This document shows, piece by piece, positions 35,196 through 43,930 of a stretch of DNA of 64,000 nucleotides (its first letter is position 1; each line of letters begins with the position of its first letter). The position numbers and the translations under genes are program-made. The DNA is from Streptomyces paradoxus (lineage in GTDB: Bacteria > Actinomycetota > Actinomycetes > Streptomycetales > Streptomycetaceae). The stretch lies in the NCBI RefSeq assembly GCF_014202475.1, contig NZ_JACHGV010000001.1, positions 738,186 through 802,185 of the forward strand. The letters run 5' to 3'. The notes beneath the pieces are model-generated. The model searched no databases and was not told where the DNA came from. It saw nothing but the letters and a program-made list of their open reading frames with translations.

Positions 35196-35870
35196 TCAGT
35201 GCTCCTGCTCCTCCTCCAGGAGCCCGGCGTCGTAGGCGAGCAGCGCGATCTGCACCCGGTTGTTGAGGTCCAGCTTGGCCAGGATGCGCGAGACGTGTGT
35301 CTTCACGGTGGCGACGCTCATGAACAGTCCGGTGGCGATCGCGGCGTTGGCCAGGCCCCGGCCGACCGCGACGGCGACCTCGCGCTCGCGTTCGTTGAGG
35401 ACGGACAGGCGTTCCCGCGCGCGGGTGCGGCGCGTGTCGGCCGCGGTGCCGACGGCGTGCCGCATCAGCTGGCGGGTGACCGCGGGCGACAGGACGGGGT
35501 CGCCGGCCGCGACCCGGCGCACCGCCGCGAGGATCTCGGCCGGCGGGGTGTCCTTGAGGACGAACCCGGCGGCACCCACGCGCAGTGCGCGCAGCACCTG
35601 CTCGTCGGCGTGGAACGTGGTGAGCACCACCACCTGCGGGGCGTCCTCACGGGCGCGCAGCCGCTCCGTGGCGGTGAGACCGTCCACCGCCGGCATCCTG
35701 ATGTCCATCAGTACGACGTCCGGGCGGGTGCGGTCGACGAGGGCCTCCACCTCGGCGCCGTCGGCGGCCTCGCCGACGATCTCGATGTCGTCGGCGCCGC
35801 CCATCATGAAGGACAGCCCGGCCCGCACCAGCGGATCGTCGTCGACGAGGAGCACTCTGATCGCAGTCAT
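35196..35870 (-). CDS. NarL/FixJ-family response regulator
   Basis: A 224-residue two-component regulator. The receiver domain has DDD at residues 10-12, the phosphoacceptor Asp56 in VVLMDIRMP, and Lys in FVLKDTPP. The LuxR-type HTH at the C terminus reads LNEREREVAVAVGRGLANAA and VATVKTHVSRILAKL. The ATG at 35868-35870 opens directly at the receiver. It lies 46 bp downstream of its histidine kinase on the same strand and forms an operon with it. Target genes are unknown; ligand sensing would be through the membrane kinase. Confidence 0.94.
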   Translation of the reverse strand: MTAIRVLLVDDDPLVRAGLSFMMGGADDIEIVGEAADGAEVEALVDRTRPDVVLMDIRMPAVDGLTATERLRAREDAPQVVVLTTFHADEQVLRALRVGAAGFVLKDTPPAEILAAVRRVAAGDPVLSPAVTRQLMRHAVGTAADTRRTRARERLSVLNEREREVAVAVGRGLANAAIATGLFMSVATVKTHVSRILAKLDLNNRVQIALLAYDAGLLEEEQEH

Positions 35871-35916
35871 GGGCCCTAAGTAATCACGGCCGGGCCGGGC
35901 GGCGGGGCACAAGGCG

Positions 35917-37176
35917 TCACCCCCACGGCAGCCACGCCCGCACCTCGAACCCGCCCCGCGGGGTGGGCCCGTGCTCCAGCCGGCCGCCCGCGAGGGTCGC
36001 CCGCTCCGTGAGGCCGATCAGACCCTGCCCGGAGCCGGGGACGGGTGGCACCTCGCCCTCGGGCGGCGGGTTGCGCACGAGGACGCTGAGGCCGGTGCCC
36101 GGCGCGCCGGTGACGGTCACGGTGACCTCCGTGCCGGGCGCGTGCTTGCGCGCGTTCGTCAGGCCCTCCTGGGTGATCCGGTAGGCGGTGCGGCCGACGG
36201 AGGACGGCACGGCGGCGGGGTTCTCGACGCGGTGGTCGAGGGAGACCTTCATACCGGCCTCGCGGGACTCGGCGACCAGGGTGTCCAGCGCCGCGAGTGT
36301 CGGCTGCGGCCGGCCGGTGTCGTCGGGCTCCCCCGCCCGCAGCACGCCGATGATCTCCCGCAGGTCCTGGAGGGCCTCGTGGGCGCTCTCCCGGATCACG
36401 CCCGCCGCCCGCGCCGTCTCCGCCGGGGGTGCGTCGGGCCGGAACTCCAGGGCGCCGGCGTGCACGCTCAGCAGGGTCAGCCGGTGGGCGAGCACGTCGT
36501 GCATCTCCCGCGCGATGGCCTCGCGGGCGAGCCGCTGCGCCTGCTCGGCCCGCAGCCGCGCCTCCGTCTCGGCGCGCCGGGCGCGGTCCCTGAGACTCAC
36601 CATGAGCTGCCGCTTGGCGCGTACGAACATGCCCCAGCCGACGATCGCCAGGGTGAGCAGCACGGCGAACGGGACGCTCACCAGGTAGGGGACGTCCGCG
36701 TCGGGGCGCACCCAGTAGTAGAGGGGCACCAGCGCCACGTTGACGCCGCCCACCCAGGCCACGTACCGGAAGGGCCGGTGCACGGCGAGGGTGAACAGGG
36801 CGATGAGGCCCGCGCCGCCCGAGGTGTCGGAGAGGAGGCTGATGGGGGTCAGCGCCACGGCCAGCCCCAGCGGCCAGCGGCGCCGCAGCCAGACCGCCGC
36901 GCAGGCCAGCGCGCCGATCACCTGGTCGGCGACGGCGAGTCCGTCCGGTACATGGGGGTTGTCGGCGAGCGCCTCCATGGCGGTCGCGCCGACCACCACG
37001 GCCAGCAGGAAGCAGGAGAAGTCGACGACCCAGTCGCGGGCGGTGCGCCGGGGCCGCCGCCCGGCCCGTGCGGCGTCGGGGTCGAGTTCGTGCAGGAGCG
37101 CCGACGGGAAGAACCATCTGCGCCCGGTGAACAGCGCGGGCGTCTCTCCCACCGGCAGCGGGGAGGCCTGCCCCAC
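35917..37176 (-). CDS. Membrane sensor histidine kinase, NarL-partner type
   Basis: About 419 residues. The N-terminal half carries five or six hydrophobic segments (FSCFLLAVVVGATAM, VIGALACAAVW, LGLAVALTPISLL, GLIALFTLAV, VPFAVLLTLAIVGWGMF). A coiled region then leads to the HisKA_3 box AREAIAREMHDVLAHRLTLL with the phospho-His, and an HATPase_c domain (RITQEGLTNARKHAPG, GQGLIGLTERATLAGG). The GTG at 37176 is preferred because AAGGGTG lies eight bases upstream; a TTG at 37200 would add eight residues. Upstream of and paired with the NarL-type regulator. The extracellular loops are short, so it may sense a membrane signal. Confidence 0.9.
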   Translation of the reverse strand: MGQASPLPVGETPALFTGRRWFFPSALLHELDPDAARAGRRPRRTARDWVVDFSCFLLAVVVGATAMEALADNPHVPDGLAVADQVIGALACAAVWLRRRWPLGLAVALTPISLLSDTSGGAGLIALFTLAVHRPFRYVAWVGGVNVALVPLYYWVRPDADVPYLVSVPFAVLLTLAIVGWGMFVRAKRQLMVSLRDRARRAETEARLRAEQAQRLAREAIAREMHDVLAHRLTLLSVHAGALEFRPDAPPAETARAAGVIRESAHEALQDLREIIGVLRAGEPDDTGRPQPTLAALDTLVAESREAGMKVSLDHRVENPAAVPSSVGRTAYRITQEGLTNARKHAPGTEVTVTVTGAPGTGLSVLVRNPPPEGEVPPVPGSGQGLIGLTERATLAGGRLEHGPTPRGGFEVRAWLPWG

Positions 37177-37370
37177 GTCGTCACCCTTCACGAGCGCCAA
37201 ATCTACGCAGCAGCAGCCCGCCGCACCCGCTCTCGCGCGGGATCGTCGACCAAAGTCGCCACGGCGCAGACTTTCGTCGCCGTCGTGGCTCCGGAGCGGG
37301 GACTTCCGCCCCCCGGGGGGTCGCCCAAGGGCCGATGTGCGTGGGGGGTCCGCGGGGCGAGGCTGAGGGC

Positions 37371-37571
37371 ATGAAGCAGGTACTGGAGATTCTCGGCCTG
37401 CTCGCCCTGGTGCAGGGCGTGGCGGGCCTGGTGCACGAGTTCACCGACTGGAACTGGGGCCTGGTGCAGCGGCTGGGGTTCCTCGACGGCTACGAGGTCT
37501 ACGCGAGCGTCGCGCTGCTCGTGCTGGGCGTCGCCCTGTTCGCGGCGGCCGGGAGCCGGAGGTCCGTCTGA
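37371..37571 (+). CDS. Small two-helix membrane protein
   Basis: A 66-residue protein with two hydrophobic helices (LEILGLLALVQGVAGLV and SVALLVLGVALFAAA) separated by a polar FTDWNWGLVQRLGFLDGYE loop. It starts at the ATG following GAGGCTGAGGGC. It resembles small Streptomyces membrane proteins of unknown role, and nothing indicates a function. Its stop codon lies inside a strong hairpin, and it converges on the ribonuclease gene. Confidence 0.7.
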   Translation: MKQVLEILGLLALVQGVAGLVHEFTDWNWGLVQRLGFLDGYEVYASVALLVLGVALFAAAGSRRSV

Positions 37572-37589
37572 GCAGGTGGACGGACCTCC
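37558..37589. terminator. Terminator hairpin covering the stop codon of the small membrane protein
   Basis: GGAGGTCCGTC (37558-37568) and GACGGACCTCC (37579-37589) are perfect complements with a 10-base loop. The TGA stop (37569-37571) is the first three bases of the loop. It can also end the convergent ribonuclease transcript. Confidence 0.8.
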
Positions 37590-37611
37590 GGCCCGCGGCC
37601 CCGGCGAGGGG

Positions 37612-38016
37612 TCAGCAGCCGTAGTCGACCAGGTCGAACGACGCGTAGTGGTCGGCCGTGTAGTAGTCCTCCCGGTTCTCCTCACCGGTGACGATGCGCC
37701 GGGCACCGCGGGTGGAGGAGCCCGGGGTGATGACCGTGTACTCGTGGTAGTAGCCGGACGACTGGCCGGGCAGGATGCCTTCCCGGTTCTGGAAGACGGT
37801 GCCGTCCTGTTCGAACGGGTAGGGACCGCCCTGCTCGATCAGGTCGAGCGTGTCATGGGCCTGGGACGGCAGCTTGCTGTAGCAGATGTCGCCGACGGCG
37901 GTGGGGGCGGCGTCGGCCGTGGTCGCGGAGACGGTTCCGCCGACGAGGAGGGCGGACAGGAGGGCGGCTGCTGCGCCGAGCCGCGAGGCGCGTGGGGGGA
38001 AATTCATGACGCTCAT
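37612..38016 (-). CDS. Secreted guanyl-specific ribonuclease, RNase Sa type
   Basis: A 134-residue precursor of the N1/T1/barnase-like RNase Sa family, which cuts RNA after guanosine. The signal peptide (GAAAALLSALLVGGTVSATTADA) is cleaved near residue 37. The mature part keeps the active-site residues Glu92 (YYHEYTV), Arg103 and Arg107 (STRGARR) and His123 (ADHYASF), and two Cys (ICYSK and the final residue) that form the RNase Sa disulfide. The start is placed at the ATG 38014-38016; a nearby ATG at 38007 is possible. No barstar-like inhibitor gene is adjacent. Confidence 0.92.
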   Translation of the reverse strand: MSVMNFPPRASRLGAAAALLSALLVGGTVSATTADAAPTAVGDICYSKLPSQAHDTLDLIEQGGPYPFEQDGTVFQNREGILPGQSSGYYHEYTVITPGSSTRGARRIVTGEENREDYYTADHYASFDLVDYGC

Positions 38017-38115
38017 GATGACGCGCGTAGACGCTGGCATGTCAATGACAAGCCTGGCGAATTTCCTGTGAAACCCCATGCGTTCGCGGGGAGTTCACCC
38101 GCGCCCCGGCCCCCC

Positions 38116-38742
38116 TCACACGTCCTCCGGGAGTCCGAACTCGCCGTACTCCGGGCGGCCCTTCAGGTCGTACGTCTGGACCGACACGCCCGCGCCGGTG
38201 ACGCTCCCGCCGGTGTGCTCGAACGCGGTCGGCGCGGCGCCCTCCGTGAACAGCCGGAACCCGGAGCCGAGCACGACCGGGAAGGTCAGCAGGTGCAGCG
38301 TGTCCACGAGGCCGAGCGCCAGCAGGGACCGGACGAGGGCGCCGCTGCCGTGCACCTGGACCTCGCCGTCGGTGCGCTCCTTCACACCGGCGACCTCCTC
38401 TGCGAGATCGCCGGTCAGCACCGTGGTGCCCGCCCAGCCGGGGTCCTTCAGGGTCGAGGAAGGCACGTACTTCGGCAGGGAGTTGAGCCGGGAGGCGACC
38501 GGGTCGGCGGGGTCGGTCACCTTGGGCCAGTAGGTGGCGAAGATGTCGTACGTGCGGCGGCCGAGCAGGAAGGCACCCGGACGGGTGAAGACCTCGCCGA
38601 TGAACCGGCCGAAGTCCTCGTCGGCGTACGGGAAGCTCCAGCCGCCGTGGGTGAAGCCGCCGCGGGTGTCCTCCTGCGGCCCGCCGGGAGCCTGGTAGAC
38701 GCCGTCGAGGGTGATGAAGAGGGTGGAGACGAGCTTGCCCAT
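38116..38742 (-). CDS. RibD C-terminal/dihydrofolate-reductase-like protein
   Basis: A 208-residue reductase-fold protein of the YyaP/RibD_C group. MGKLVSTLFITLDGVYQAPG is followed by LLGRRTYDIFATYWP (NADPH-site-like), VLTGDLAEEVAGVKE, VHGSGALVRSLLALGLVDTL and TFPVVLGSGFRLF. The last two are hallmarks of the group. Substrates are mostly unknown; some members reduce pterin- or flavin-like compounds. It is monocistronic with a divergent SDR about 150 bp away. An ordinary actinobacterial gene. Confidence 0.9.
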   Translation of the reverse strand: MGKLVSTLFITLDGVYQAPGGPQEDTRGGFTHGGWSFPYADEDFGRFIGEVFTRPGAFLLGRRTYDIFATYWPKVTDPADPVASRLNSLPKYVPSSTLKDPGWAGTTVLTGDLAEEVAGVKERTDGEVQVHGSGALVRSLLALGLVDTLHLLTFPVVLGSGFRLFTEGAAPTAFEHTGGSVTGAGVSVQTYDLKGRPEYGEFGLPEDV

Positions 38743-38891
38743 GGCGAAACCTTCCTTCGGAACCGGACGGATCTGTTGTCATCGGTTCAGACCCGGCCGC
38801 CTCCCGCAACTCATCGCCGCACCGCCGGCGATCTCACCTCGACGTCCGTTCGCCGCCAGCGCCGGTGGCGCGCGGCCGCTGGGATGGACTC

Positions 38892-39635
38892 ATGACCATT
38901 CAGGGAACTCTGCACGGCAAGGTGGCTCTCGTGACCGGCGGGAGCCGTGGGATCGGCGCGGCGACGGCGGTGCGGCTGGCGCGGGAGGGCGCGGACGTGG
39001 CCGTCGGCCATGTGAACGGCAAGGAGGCGGCCGAGGACGTCGTCCGGGAGGTGGAGGCGCTGGGGCGCCGGGCGGTGGCCGTGCGCGCGGACGTGGCACG
39101 GCCTGCCGAGGCGGCCGCCGTGGTGGACGCGGCGGCAGAGGCGCTGGGCGGGCTCGACATCCTGGTCAACAACGCCGGTGTGGGGGTGCTCGGGCCGCTG
39201 GAGGCCCTGTCGCTCGCGGAGGTGGACCGGGTCCTGGACGTCAACGTCCGGGGGGTCTTCCTGGCCTCTCAGGCGGCCGCGGCACGGATGCCCGAGGGCG
39301 GGCGGATCATCACGATCGGCAGTTGCATGGCCCAGCGGGTGCCGGGGCCCGGCGGGACGCTCTACGCGACGAGCAAGGCGGCCCTGGCCGGTCTGACGAA
39401 GGCGCTGGCCAGGGAGCTGGGCGGACGCGGGATCACGGCGAACCTCGTCCTTCCCGGCCCGATCGACACGGACATGAATCCGGCGCACGGGCCGTACGCG
39501 GCCGGCCAGGCGGCGATGACGGCGCTGGGCCGGTTCGGGACGGCGGACGAGGTGGCGTCGATGGTCGCCTACCTGGCGGGGGCGACGTACGTGACCGGGG
39601 CGGAGTTCCCGGTGGACGGCGGCCACGCGGCGTGA
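38892..39635 (+). CDS. Short-chain dehydrogenase/reductase (classical SDR)
   Basis: A 247-residue SDR oxidoreductase. The cofactor motif TGGSRGIG sits near residue 16, VNNAG near residue 90, a catalytic Ser in TIGSCMA, YATSK (Tyr-x-x-x-Lys), and PGPIDTDM. The HVNGKEA region after strand 2 lacks an acidic residue at the strand end and has His-Val-Asn-Gly-Lys, which suggests NADPH preference. It resembles FabG-type 3-oxoacyl reductases used in many pathways; the substrate is unknown. The ATG at 38892 opens nine residues before the fold. It converges on the allantoicase gene with a terminator between. Confidence 0.9.
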   Translation: MTIQGTLHGKVALVTGGSRGIGAATAVRLAREGADVAVGHVNGKEAAEDVVREVEALGRRAVAVRADVARPAEAAAVVDAAAEALGGLDILVNNAGVGVLGPLEALSLAEVDRVLDVNVRGVFLASQAAAARMPEGGRIITIGSCMAQRVPGPGGTLYATSKAALAGLTKALARELGGRGITANLVLPGPIDTDMNPAHGPYAAGQAAMTALGRFGTADEVASMVAYLAGATYVTGAEFPVDGGHAA

Positions 39636-39640
39636 GGCAC

Positions 39641-39678
39641 GTGGGGCGCACCGGTGCTGTCCGGCCGGCGCGCCCCAC
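39641..39678. terminator. Bidirectional terminator between the SDR and allantoicase genes
   Basis: GTGGGGCGC (39641-39649) pairs with GCGCCCCAC (39670-39678). The loop contains partly self-complementary CCGGTG and CCGGCCGG stretches. It occupies the 57-bp gap between convergent stops. Confidence 0.7.
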
Positions 39679-39692
39679 GGTCACGGGGTGGT

Positions 39693-40808
39693 TCAGCCCC
39701 CCAGCTCCTGGTGGCGTGCCGCCAGCCGGCTCGTGCCCTCCTGGGTCAGGGAGCCGAACAGGCGGAGCCGGGAGATGCCCCCGTCGGGGAAGATGTCCAC
39801 GCGCGCGTGCGTGCCGACGGCCGGTTCCGGCAGGACGAAGCGGTGGTTGGTGTCGGGCTGGAGACGGGTGCGGGGAAGGATCTCCTGCCAGTCGCCGTCC
39901 TCGCCGTCCCTGACCGACACCGACGCCCAGCCGGCGCTGTTGCCCTTGAGGTAGGCGGTGTCGATCTCCAGGGCGCGGATCTGCGCCTGGGCGGCCAGCC
40001 GGTAGCGGATCCAGTCGTGGCCCCGGTCGCGGCGGCGGCGGGTCTCCCAGCCGTCGTCCATCTTCAGGGAGCGGCCCGGCTGGATGGTGTTGGAGGCGGG
40101 CGAGTAGAAGCGGTTGGAGGCGTCCTCGGCCCGGCCGCCGTTCTCCAGGGCGACGACGTCGAAGGTGCCGAGCGCCTCCAGCCACGCGGGGTCGGGGACG
40201 ACCTCGCCGTGGACGCGCAGGCGCGCGATGCCGCCGTCGGGGTGCTGGTTGACCCGCAGGTGCGTGAAGCACTGCTCGACGTCGACGGCGAACCCGTTCG
40301 CCGCGTGGCCGCCGACCGGGGTGCGCGGGACGAGAGTCGTCCACTTCACGTCGTCCCCGAGGAGTTCCTCCGGCGACGGGGAGCCGATGACGGCCGTGCC
40401 CTCGACGGACACGGACTGCGGGTAGTTGCCGCGGAAGTGGGCGGTGTCGACGACGATCCCGCGGATCACGCCCGGGGCGCCGAGGCGGACCAGGGCCCAG
40501 TCGTGGTCCTCGGCGGCCGGCCAGGGGTGGCCCGCGGAGGCGCCCCGGCGGCGGCGGGTCTCCCAGCCGTCCATGATCTTGCCCTTGTGCCCGAAGTGCT
40601 CGGGGTCGAACTCGGCGGGCCCGGGCACCAGCAGGTTCTCGCGCTGGGCGAAGAACTCGTCGTTGGCGGCGATGACACCGGCACCGAGGCGCCGGTCGGC
40701 GAGGTCGGTGTACTGGGTGAAGGGGAAGTCCGCGGTGCGGTAGTCCGCGTACGGGTCGCCGCCTCCGTAGGGGTTCGCGTCGCCGGTGAAACTGGGGATC
40801 GCCGTCAC
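39693..40808 (-). CDS. alc: Allantoicase
   Basis: A 371-residue enzyme that hydrolyses allantoate to ureidoglycolate and urea in purine catabolism. It has the typical internal duplication: each half carries a DGWETRRRR segment (KIMDGWETRRRRG and KMDDGWETRRRRD) and a jelly-roll strand order ending in HPDGGIARLRVHG and FPDGGISRLRLFG. The GTG start (40806-40808) lies 38 bp after the allantoinase stop, so alc and allB form one minus-strand operon. It is controlled by the operator region before allB. The end product ureidoglycolate yields glyoxylate. Confidence 0.94.
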   Translation of the reverse strand: MTAIPSFTGDANPYGGGDPYADYRTADFPFTQYTDLADRRLGAGVIAANDEFFAQRENLLVPGPAEFDPEHFGHKGKIMDGWETRRRRGASAGHPWPAAEDHDWALVRLGAPGVIRGIVVDTAHFRGNYPQSVSVEGTAVIGSPSPEELLGDDVKWTTLVPRTPVGGHAANGFAVDVEQCFTHLRVNQHPDGGIARLRVHGEVVPDPAWLEALGTFDVVALENGGRAEDASNRFYSPASNTIQPGRSLKMDDGWETRRRRDRGHDWIRYRLAAQAQIRALEIDTAYLKGNSAGWASVSVRDGEDGDWQEILPRTRLQPDTNHRFVLPEPAVGTHARVDIFPDGGISRLRLFGSLTQEGTSRLAARHQELGG

Positions 40809-40846
40809 GATGATCAGGTCTGCCTTTCGGGTGTCCGGGATGGGAT

Positions 40847-42187
40847 TCAGTGGGTCCGGGTGAGGAGCTGCCCCTTCGGTTCGGTGAACTCGCCGTCCGC
40901 GACGATGCGCTGCCCGCGCAGCCAGGTGGACTTCACGACGCCGTGCAGGGTCTTGCCGGCGTAGGCCGTGACGCGGTTGCGGTGCTGGAGGGCGGCCGGG
41001 TCGACGGTGAAGGTCTCATCGGGGGCGAGGACGGCGAAGTCGGCGTCGCGGCCCACCGCGATGGCGCCCTTGCGGTCGTCGAGGCCGACCAGTTCGGAGG
41101 TGCGCGCGGACATCCAGCGCACCACGTCCTCCAGGCCGTGCCCGCGTCTGCGGGCCTCGGTCCACACCGCGGCCAGGCTGAGCTGGAGTCCGGAGATGCC
41201 GCCCCAGGCGGTCGCGAAGTCGTCGGTCTTCAGGTCGGCCGTGGACGGGGAGTGGTCGGTGACGACACAGTCGATGGTGCCGTCGGCGAGCGCCTGCCAG
41301 AGCAGGTCCTGGTTGGCGGCTTCGCGGATGGGCGGGCAGCACTTGAACTCGCTGGCGCCGTCGGGCACTTCCTCGGCGGTGAGGGTCAGGTAGTGGGGGC
41401 AGGTCTCCACGGTGATGCGGACGCCCTCCGCCCGCGCCTCGGCGATCATCGGCAGGGCGTCGCTGGAGGAGAGGTGCAGGACGTGCACGCGCGCGTGGAG
41501 GGCCTTCGCCTCGCGGATGAGCTGGGCGATGGCGGTGTCCTCGGCGTCCCGGGGGCGGGAGGCGAGGAAGTCGGCGTACTTCGGGCCCGCCTGCTGCGGG
41601 GCGGAGGCGAGGAGGCGGGGGTCCTCGGCGTGCACGATGAGCAGCCCGTCGAAGGCGGCGATCTCGGCCATGGTGCGGGCCAGGGGCTCCCGCTCCAGGT
41701 GCGGGAACTCGTCCACGCCGGACGGCGACAGGAACGCCTTGAAGCCGAACACGCCGGCCTCGTGCAGCGGGCGGAGTTCCTTGATGTTGCCGGGCAGCGC
41801 GCCGCCCCAGAAGCCGACGTCGATGTGCGCCTTGCCGGCGGCGACCCGCTGCTTGGTGCGCAGGTGCGGGACGGTCGTGGTCGGCGGGAGGGAGTTCAGG
41901 GGCATGTCGACGAGCGTCGTGATGCCTCCGGCCGCGGCGGCGCGGGTGGCCGTCCAGAAGCCCTCCCACTCGGTGCGGCCCGGATCGTTGACGTGCACGT
42001 GCGTGTCGACGAGGCCGGGCAGCAGGACGTGGTCGCCCAGGTCCTCCAGGCGGGCGCTCTCCGGTACGGGCGCGTCGTACGGGAGGACGGCCGTGATCGT
42101 GCCGTCGGCGACCGCGACCGATGCGGCGCGCGTCCCCTCGGGAGTGATGACACGCGTCGAGCGAAGCACCAGTTCAGCGTCGGACAC
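40847..42187 (-). CDS. allB: Allantoinase
   Basis: A 446-residue amidohydrolase that opens the hydantoin ring of allantoin to allantoate. Binuclear metal ligands are visible: His63 and His65 ([10 protein letters not shown]), carboxylated Lys150 (GFKAFLS), His186 (LIVHAEDP), His238 (HVLHLSSSD) and Asp310 (VTDHSPS). Length and order match AllB. The GTG start (42185-42187) is followed upstream by a 247-bp region rich in operator-like repeats shared with the divergent allR. It is the first gene of the allB-alc operon. Confidence 0.94.
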   Translation of the reverse strand: MSDAELVLRSTRVITPEGTRAASVAVADGTITAVLPYDAPVPESARLEDLGDHVLLPGLVDTHVHVNDPGRTEWEGFWTATRAAAAGGITTLVDMPLNSLPPTTTVPHLRTKQRVAAGKAHIDVGFWGGALPGNIKELRPLHEAGVFGFKAFLSPSGVDEFPHLEREPLARTMAEIAAFDGLLIVHAEDPRLLASAPQQAGPKYADFLASRPRDAEDTAIAQLIREAKALHARVHVLHLSSSDALPMIAEARAEGVRITVETCPHYLTLTAEEVPDGASEFKCCPPIREAANQDLLWQALADGTIDCVVTDHSPSTADLKTDDFATAWGGISGLQLSLAAVWTEARRRGHGLEDVVRWMSARTSELVGLDDRKGAIAVGRDADFAVLAPDETFTVDPAALQHRNRVTAYAGKTLHGVVKSTWLRGQRIVADGEFTEPKGQLLTRTH

Positions 42188-42210
42188 CCGAACCCCTTAC
42201 TTCCAGTCAC

Positions 42211-42343
42211 TTCCGCGTAACGGAATTCAACTTTCTGTTGAAGGAGTCTTCACTCCCTCTTCCGCGACGTCAAGGGCACACTTGGCTACGGCGCCCTTCG
42301 GTGAACACTCCTGGACGTTTCCACAAAGCGGAATTAAACTTCC
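42211..42343. promoter_or_regulatory. AllR-type operator cluster between allB and allR
   Basis: Three palindromic boxes: TTCCGCGTAACGGAA (42211-42225), TTCAACTTTCTGTTGAA (42226-42242) and GGAATTAAACTTCC (42330-42343). The first two abut. The core ATT(C/A)AACTT recurs upstream of aceB at 44606. They lie where an allantoin-pathway repressor should bind, 24-156 bp upstream of the allB start, facing the regulator gene. Confidence 0.6.
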
Positions 42344-42434
42344 AGTACGCAGAACGTAGCTACGTACAAGCGGGGAGTCAACCGACCGCCGGGTAGGCTT
42401 CTGCCCTTCCCGCCCGCCCCGAAAGGAACGCGCC

Positions 42435-43232
42435 GTGCCGACGTCCAGCGCCAGCACCACCGACTCCGCCCGGTCCTCCGCCAACGGCGGCGTCCAGTCC
42501 CTGGAGCGCGCCTTCGACCTGCTCGAACGGATGGCGGACGCGGGCGGCGAGGTCGGCCTGAGCGAGCTGTCCGCGAGCAGCGGCCTGCCCCTGCCGACCA
42601 TCCACCGCCTGATGCGCACGCTGGTGGCCTGCGGGTACGTGCGTCAGCAGCCCAACCGGCGGTACGCGCTCGGCCCGCGCCTGATCCGCCTCGGCGAGTC
42701 GGCCTCCCGACTGCTGGGCACCTGGGCGCGGCCGTACCTTGCGCGGCTGGTCGAGGAGACCGGCGAGACGGCGAACATGGCACTGCTGGACGGGGACGAG
42801 ATCGTCTACGTGGCGCAGGTGCCCTCGAAGCACTCGATGCGCATGTTCACGGAGGTCGGCCGGAGGGTGCTGCCGCACTCCACCGGCGTGGGCAAGGCTC
42901 TGCTCGCCGGTTTCCCGCCGGAGGAGGTGCGGGCGCTGCTCTCCCGTACGGGCATGCCCGCCGCGACGGAGAAGACGATCACGACGCCCGACGGGTTCCT
43001 CGCGGCCCTGGAGGACGTGCGCCGGCAGGGCTACGCCATCGACGACAACGAGCAGGAGATCGGGGTCCGTTGCCTCGCGGTCCCGGTGCCCGACTCCCCC
43101 ACCGCCGCGGCCATCTCCATCTCGGGCCCGGCGGGCCGGGTCACGGAGGCGGCGACGGACAAGATCGTGCCGGTGCTCCAGCAGGTCGCGGGGGAACTGT
43201 CCGAGGCCCTCGCGAGTCAGAGCCCCGCGTAA
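42435..43232 (+). CDS. allR: IclR-family repressor of allantoin catabolism
   Basis: A 265-residue IclR-type regulator. The N-terminal winged HTH follows GGVQSLERAFDLLERM, with SASSGLPLPTIHRLMRTL as the recognition region. The effector domain (MALLDGDEIVYVAQVPS, LPHSTGVGKALLAGF, IDDNEQEIGVRCLAVPV) is standard for the family. In S. coelicolor the orthologous AllR represses allantoin genes and responds to allantoin-pathway intermediates. Divergence from allB and the operator cluster support the same role. The GTG start has AAAGGA eight bases upstream. Confidence 0.9.
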   Translation: MPTSSASTTDSARSSANGGVQSLERAFDLLERMADAGGEVGLSELSASSGLPLPTIHRLMRTLVACGYVRQQPNRRYALGPRLIRLGESASRLLGTWARPYLARLVEETGETANMALLDGDEIVYVAQVPSKHSMRMFTEVGRRVLPHSTGVGKALLAGFPPEEVRALLSRTGMPAATEKTITTPDGFLAALEDVRRQGYAIDDNEQEIGVRCLAVPVPDSPTAAAISISGPAGRVTEAATDKIVPVLQQVAGELSEALASQSPA

Positions 43233-43253
43233 CGGCGCGCCCGTCCGGGCCTG

Positions 43254-43291
43254 GGGCCCGCCGTCTGGATCAGCCCGCAGACGCGGGGCCC
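43254..43291. terminator. Terminator after allR
   Basis: GGGCCCGCCGTCTG pairs with CAGACGCGGGGCCC with one bulge, 21 bp past the allR stop. It may also serve the convergent DUF5955-like gene. Confidence 0.65.
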
Positions 43292-43357
43292 GGCACGCAC
43301 CTCTGCGGCGTCGAGAGGATCCGCCGATCCCCTGCGGCCTGACCCGAACGACAGGTC

Positions 43358-43687
43358 CTAGCCCTGCCCCCGCACCGGCTCCCCGAAGAGATCCACCGCC
43401 CGGCGGACCTCCCTCAGTTCCGCGGACAGGGCGCTCACCGAGCCGATCGCGCCCGCGATCAGCAGCAGGGAGCGGCGCAGGCAGGGGATTTCGGGGATGC
43501 CGTCGGCGGCCATGGCGGCCACGGCTGCCAGTTCCTCCTCGGCGATGGTCCGGTCGGCGAACTCGCCGGGGTGGGCAGCCAGCCGGCGGCGCAGCCGCGA
43601 CACGGCGGAGCGCAGCTCCGTCACGCGCGGGTCCTCGCCACCGCCGGTCACAGGCCCCTGCCGCTTCTGCTCGACGCTTGGCAACAC
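43358..43687 (-). CDS. DUF5955-like small protein
   Basis: A 109-residue helical, acidic soluble protein. DPRVTELRSAVSRLRRRLAA, RTIAEEELAAVAAMA, PEIPCLRRSLLLIAGAIGSV and REVRRAVDLFGEP match short Streptomyces proteins I remember as DUF5955; the label is from memory. The single hydrophobic patch LLLIAGAIGSVSAL is too short for a sure membrane helix. The GTG at 43685-43687 has GGAGG only three bases away, so a second GTG at 43651 is a possible start. Function unknown. It ends 35 bp before the allR terminator. Confidence 0.75.
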   Translation of the reverse strand: MLPSVEQKRQGPVTGGGEDPRVTELRSAVSRLRRRLAAHPGEFADRTIAEEELAAVAAMAADGIPEIPCLRRSLLLIAGAIGSVSALSAELREVRRAVDLFGEPVRGQG

Positions 43688-43930
43688 AGTCCTCCCCCTC
43701 GCACCTCGTCGTGCGCGCGCCCTTCCGGCGCCAAGTCCCCCGCACCCGGCAGCCGTCGGGCACCCGGCCGGCCGGTGCGGGCGACAGTAAACGACGCGGA
43801 CCACCAGACGCCAGTCCATTGCGTCATCGACTTGTTTCGCTGAGTGACTTTCTGGCCCGAGGCGCACGCCCGTCCGACGCGCACCCCGCGCCGTCGCACC
43901 CCTGTGCGGGGCGTGCGGTATGCAGGAGCC

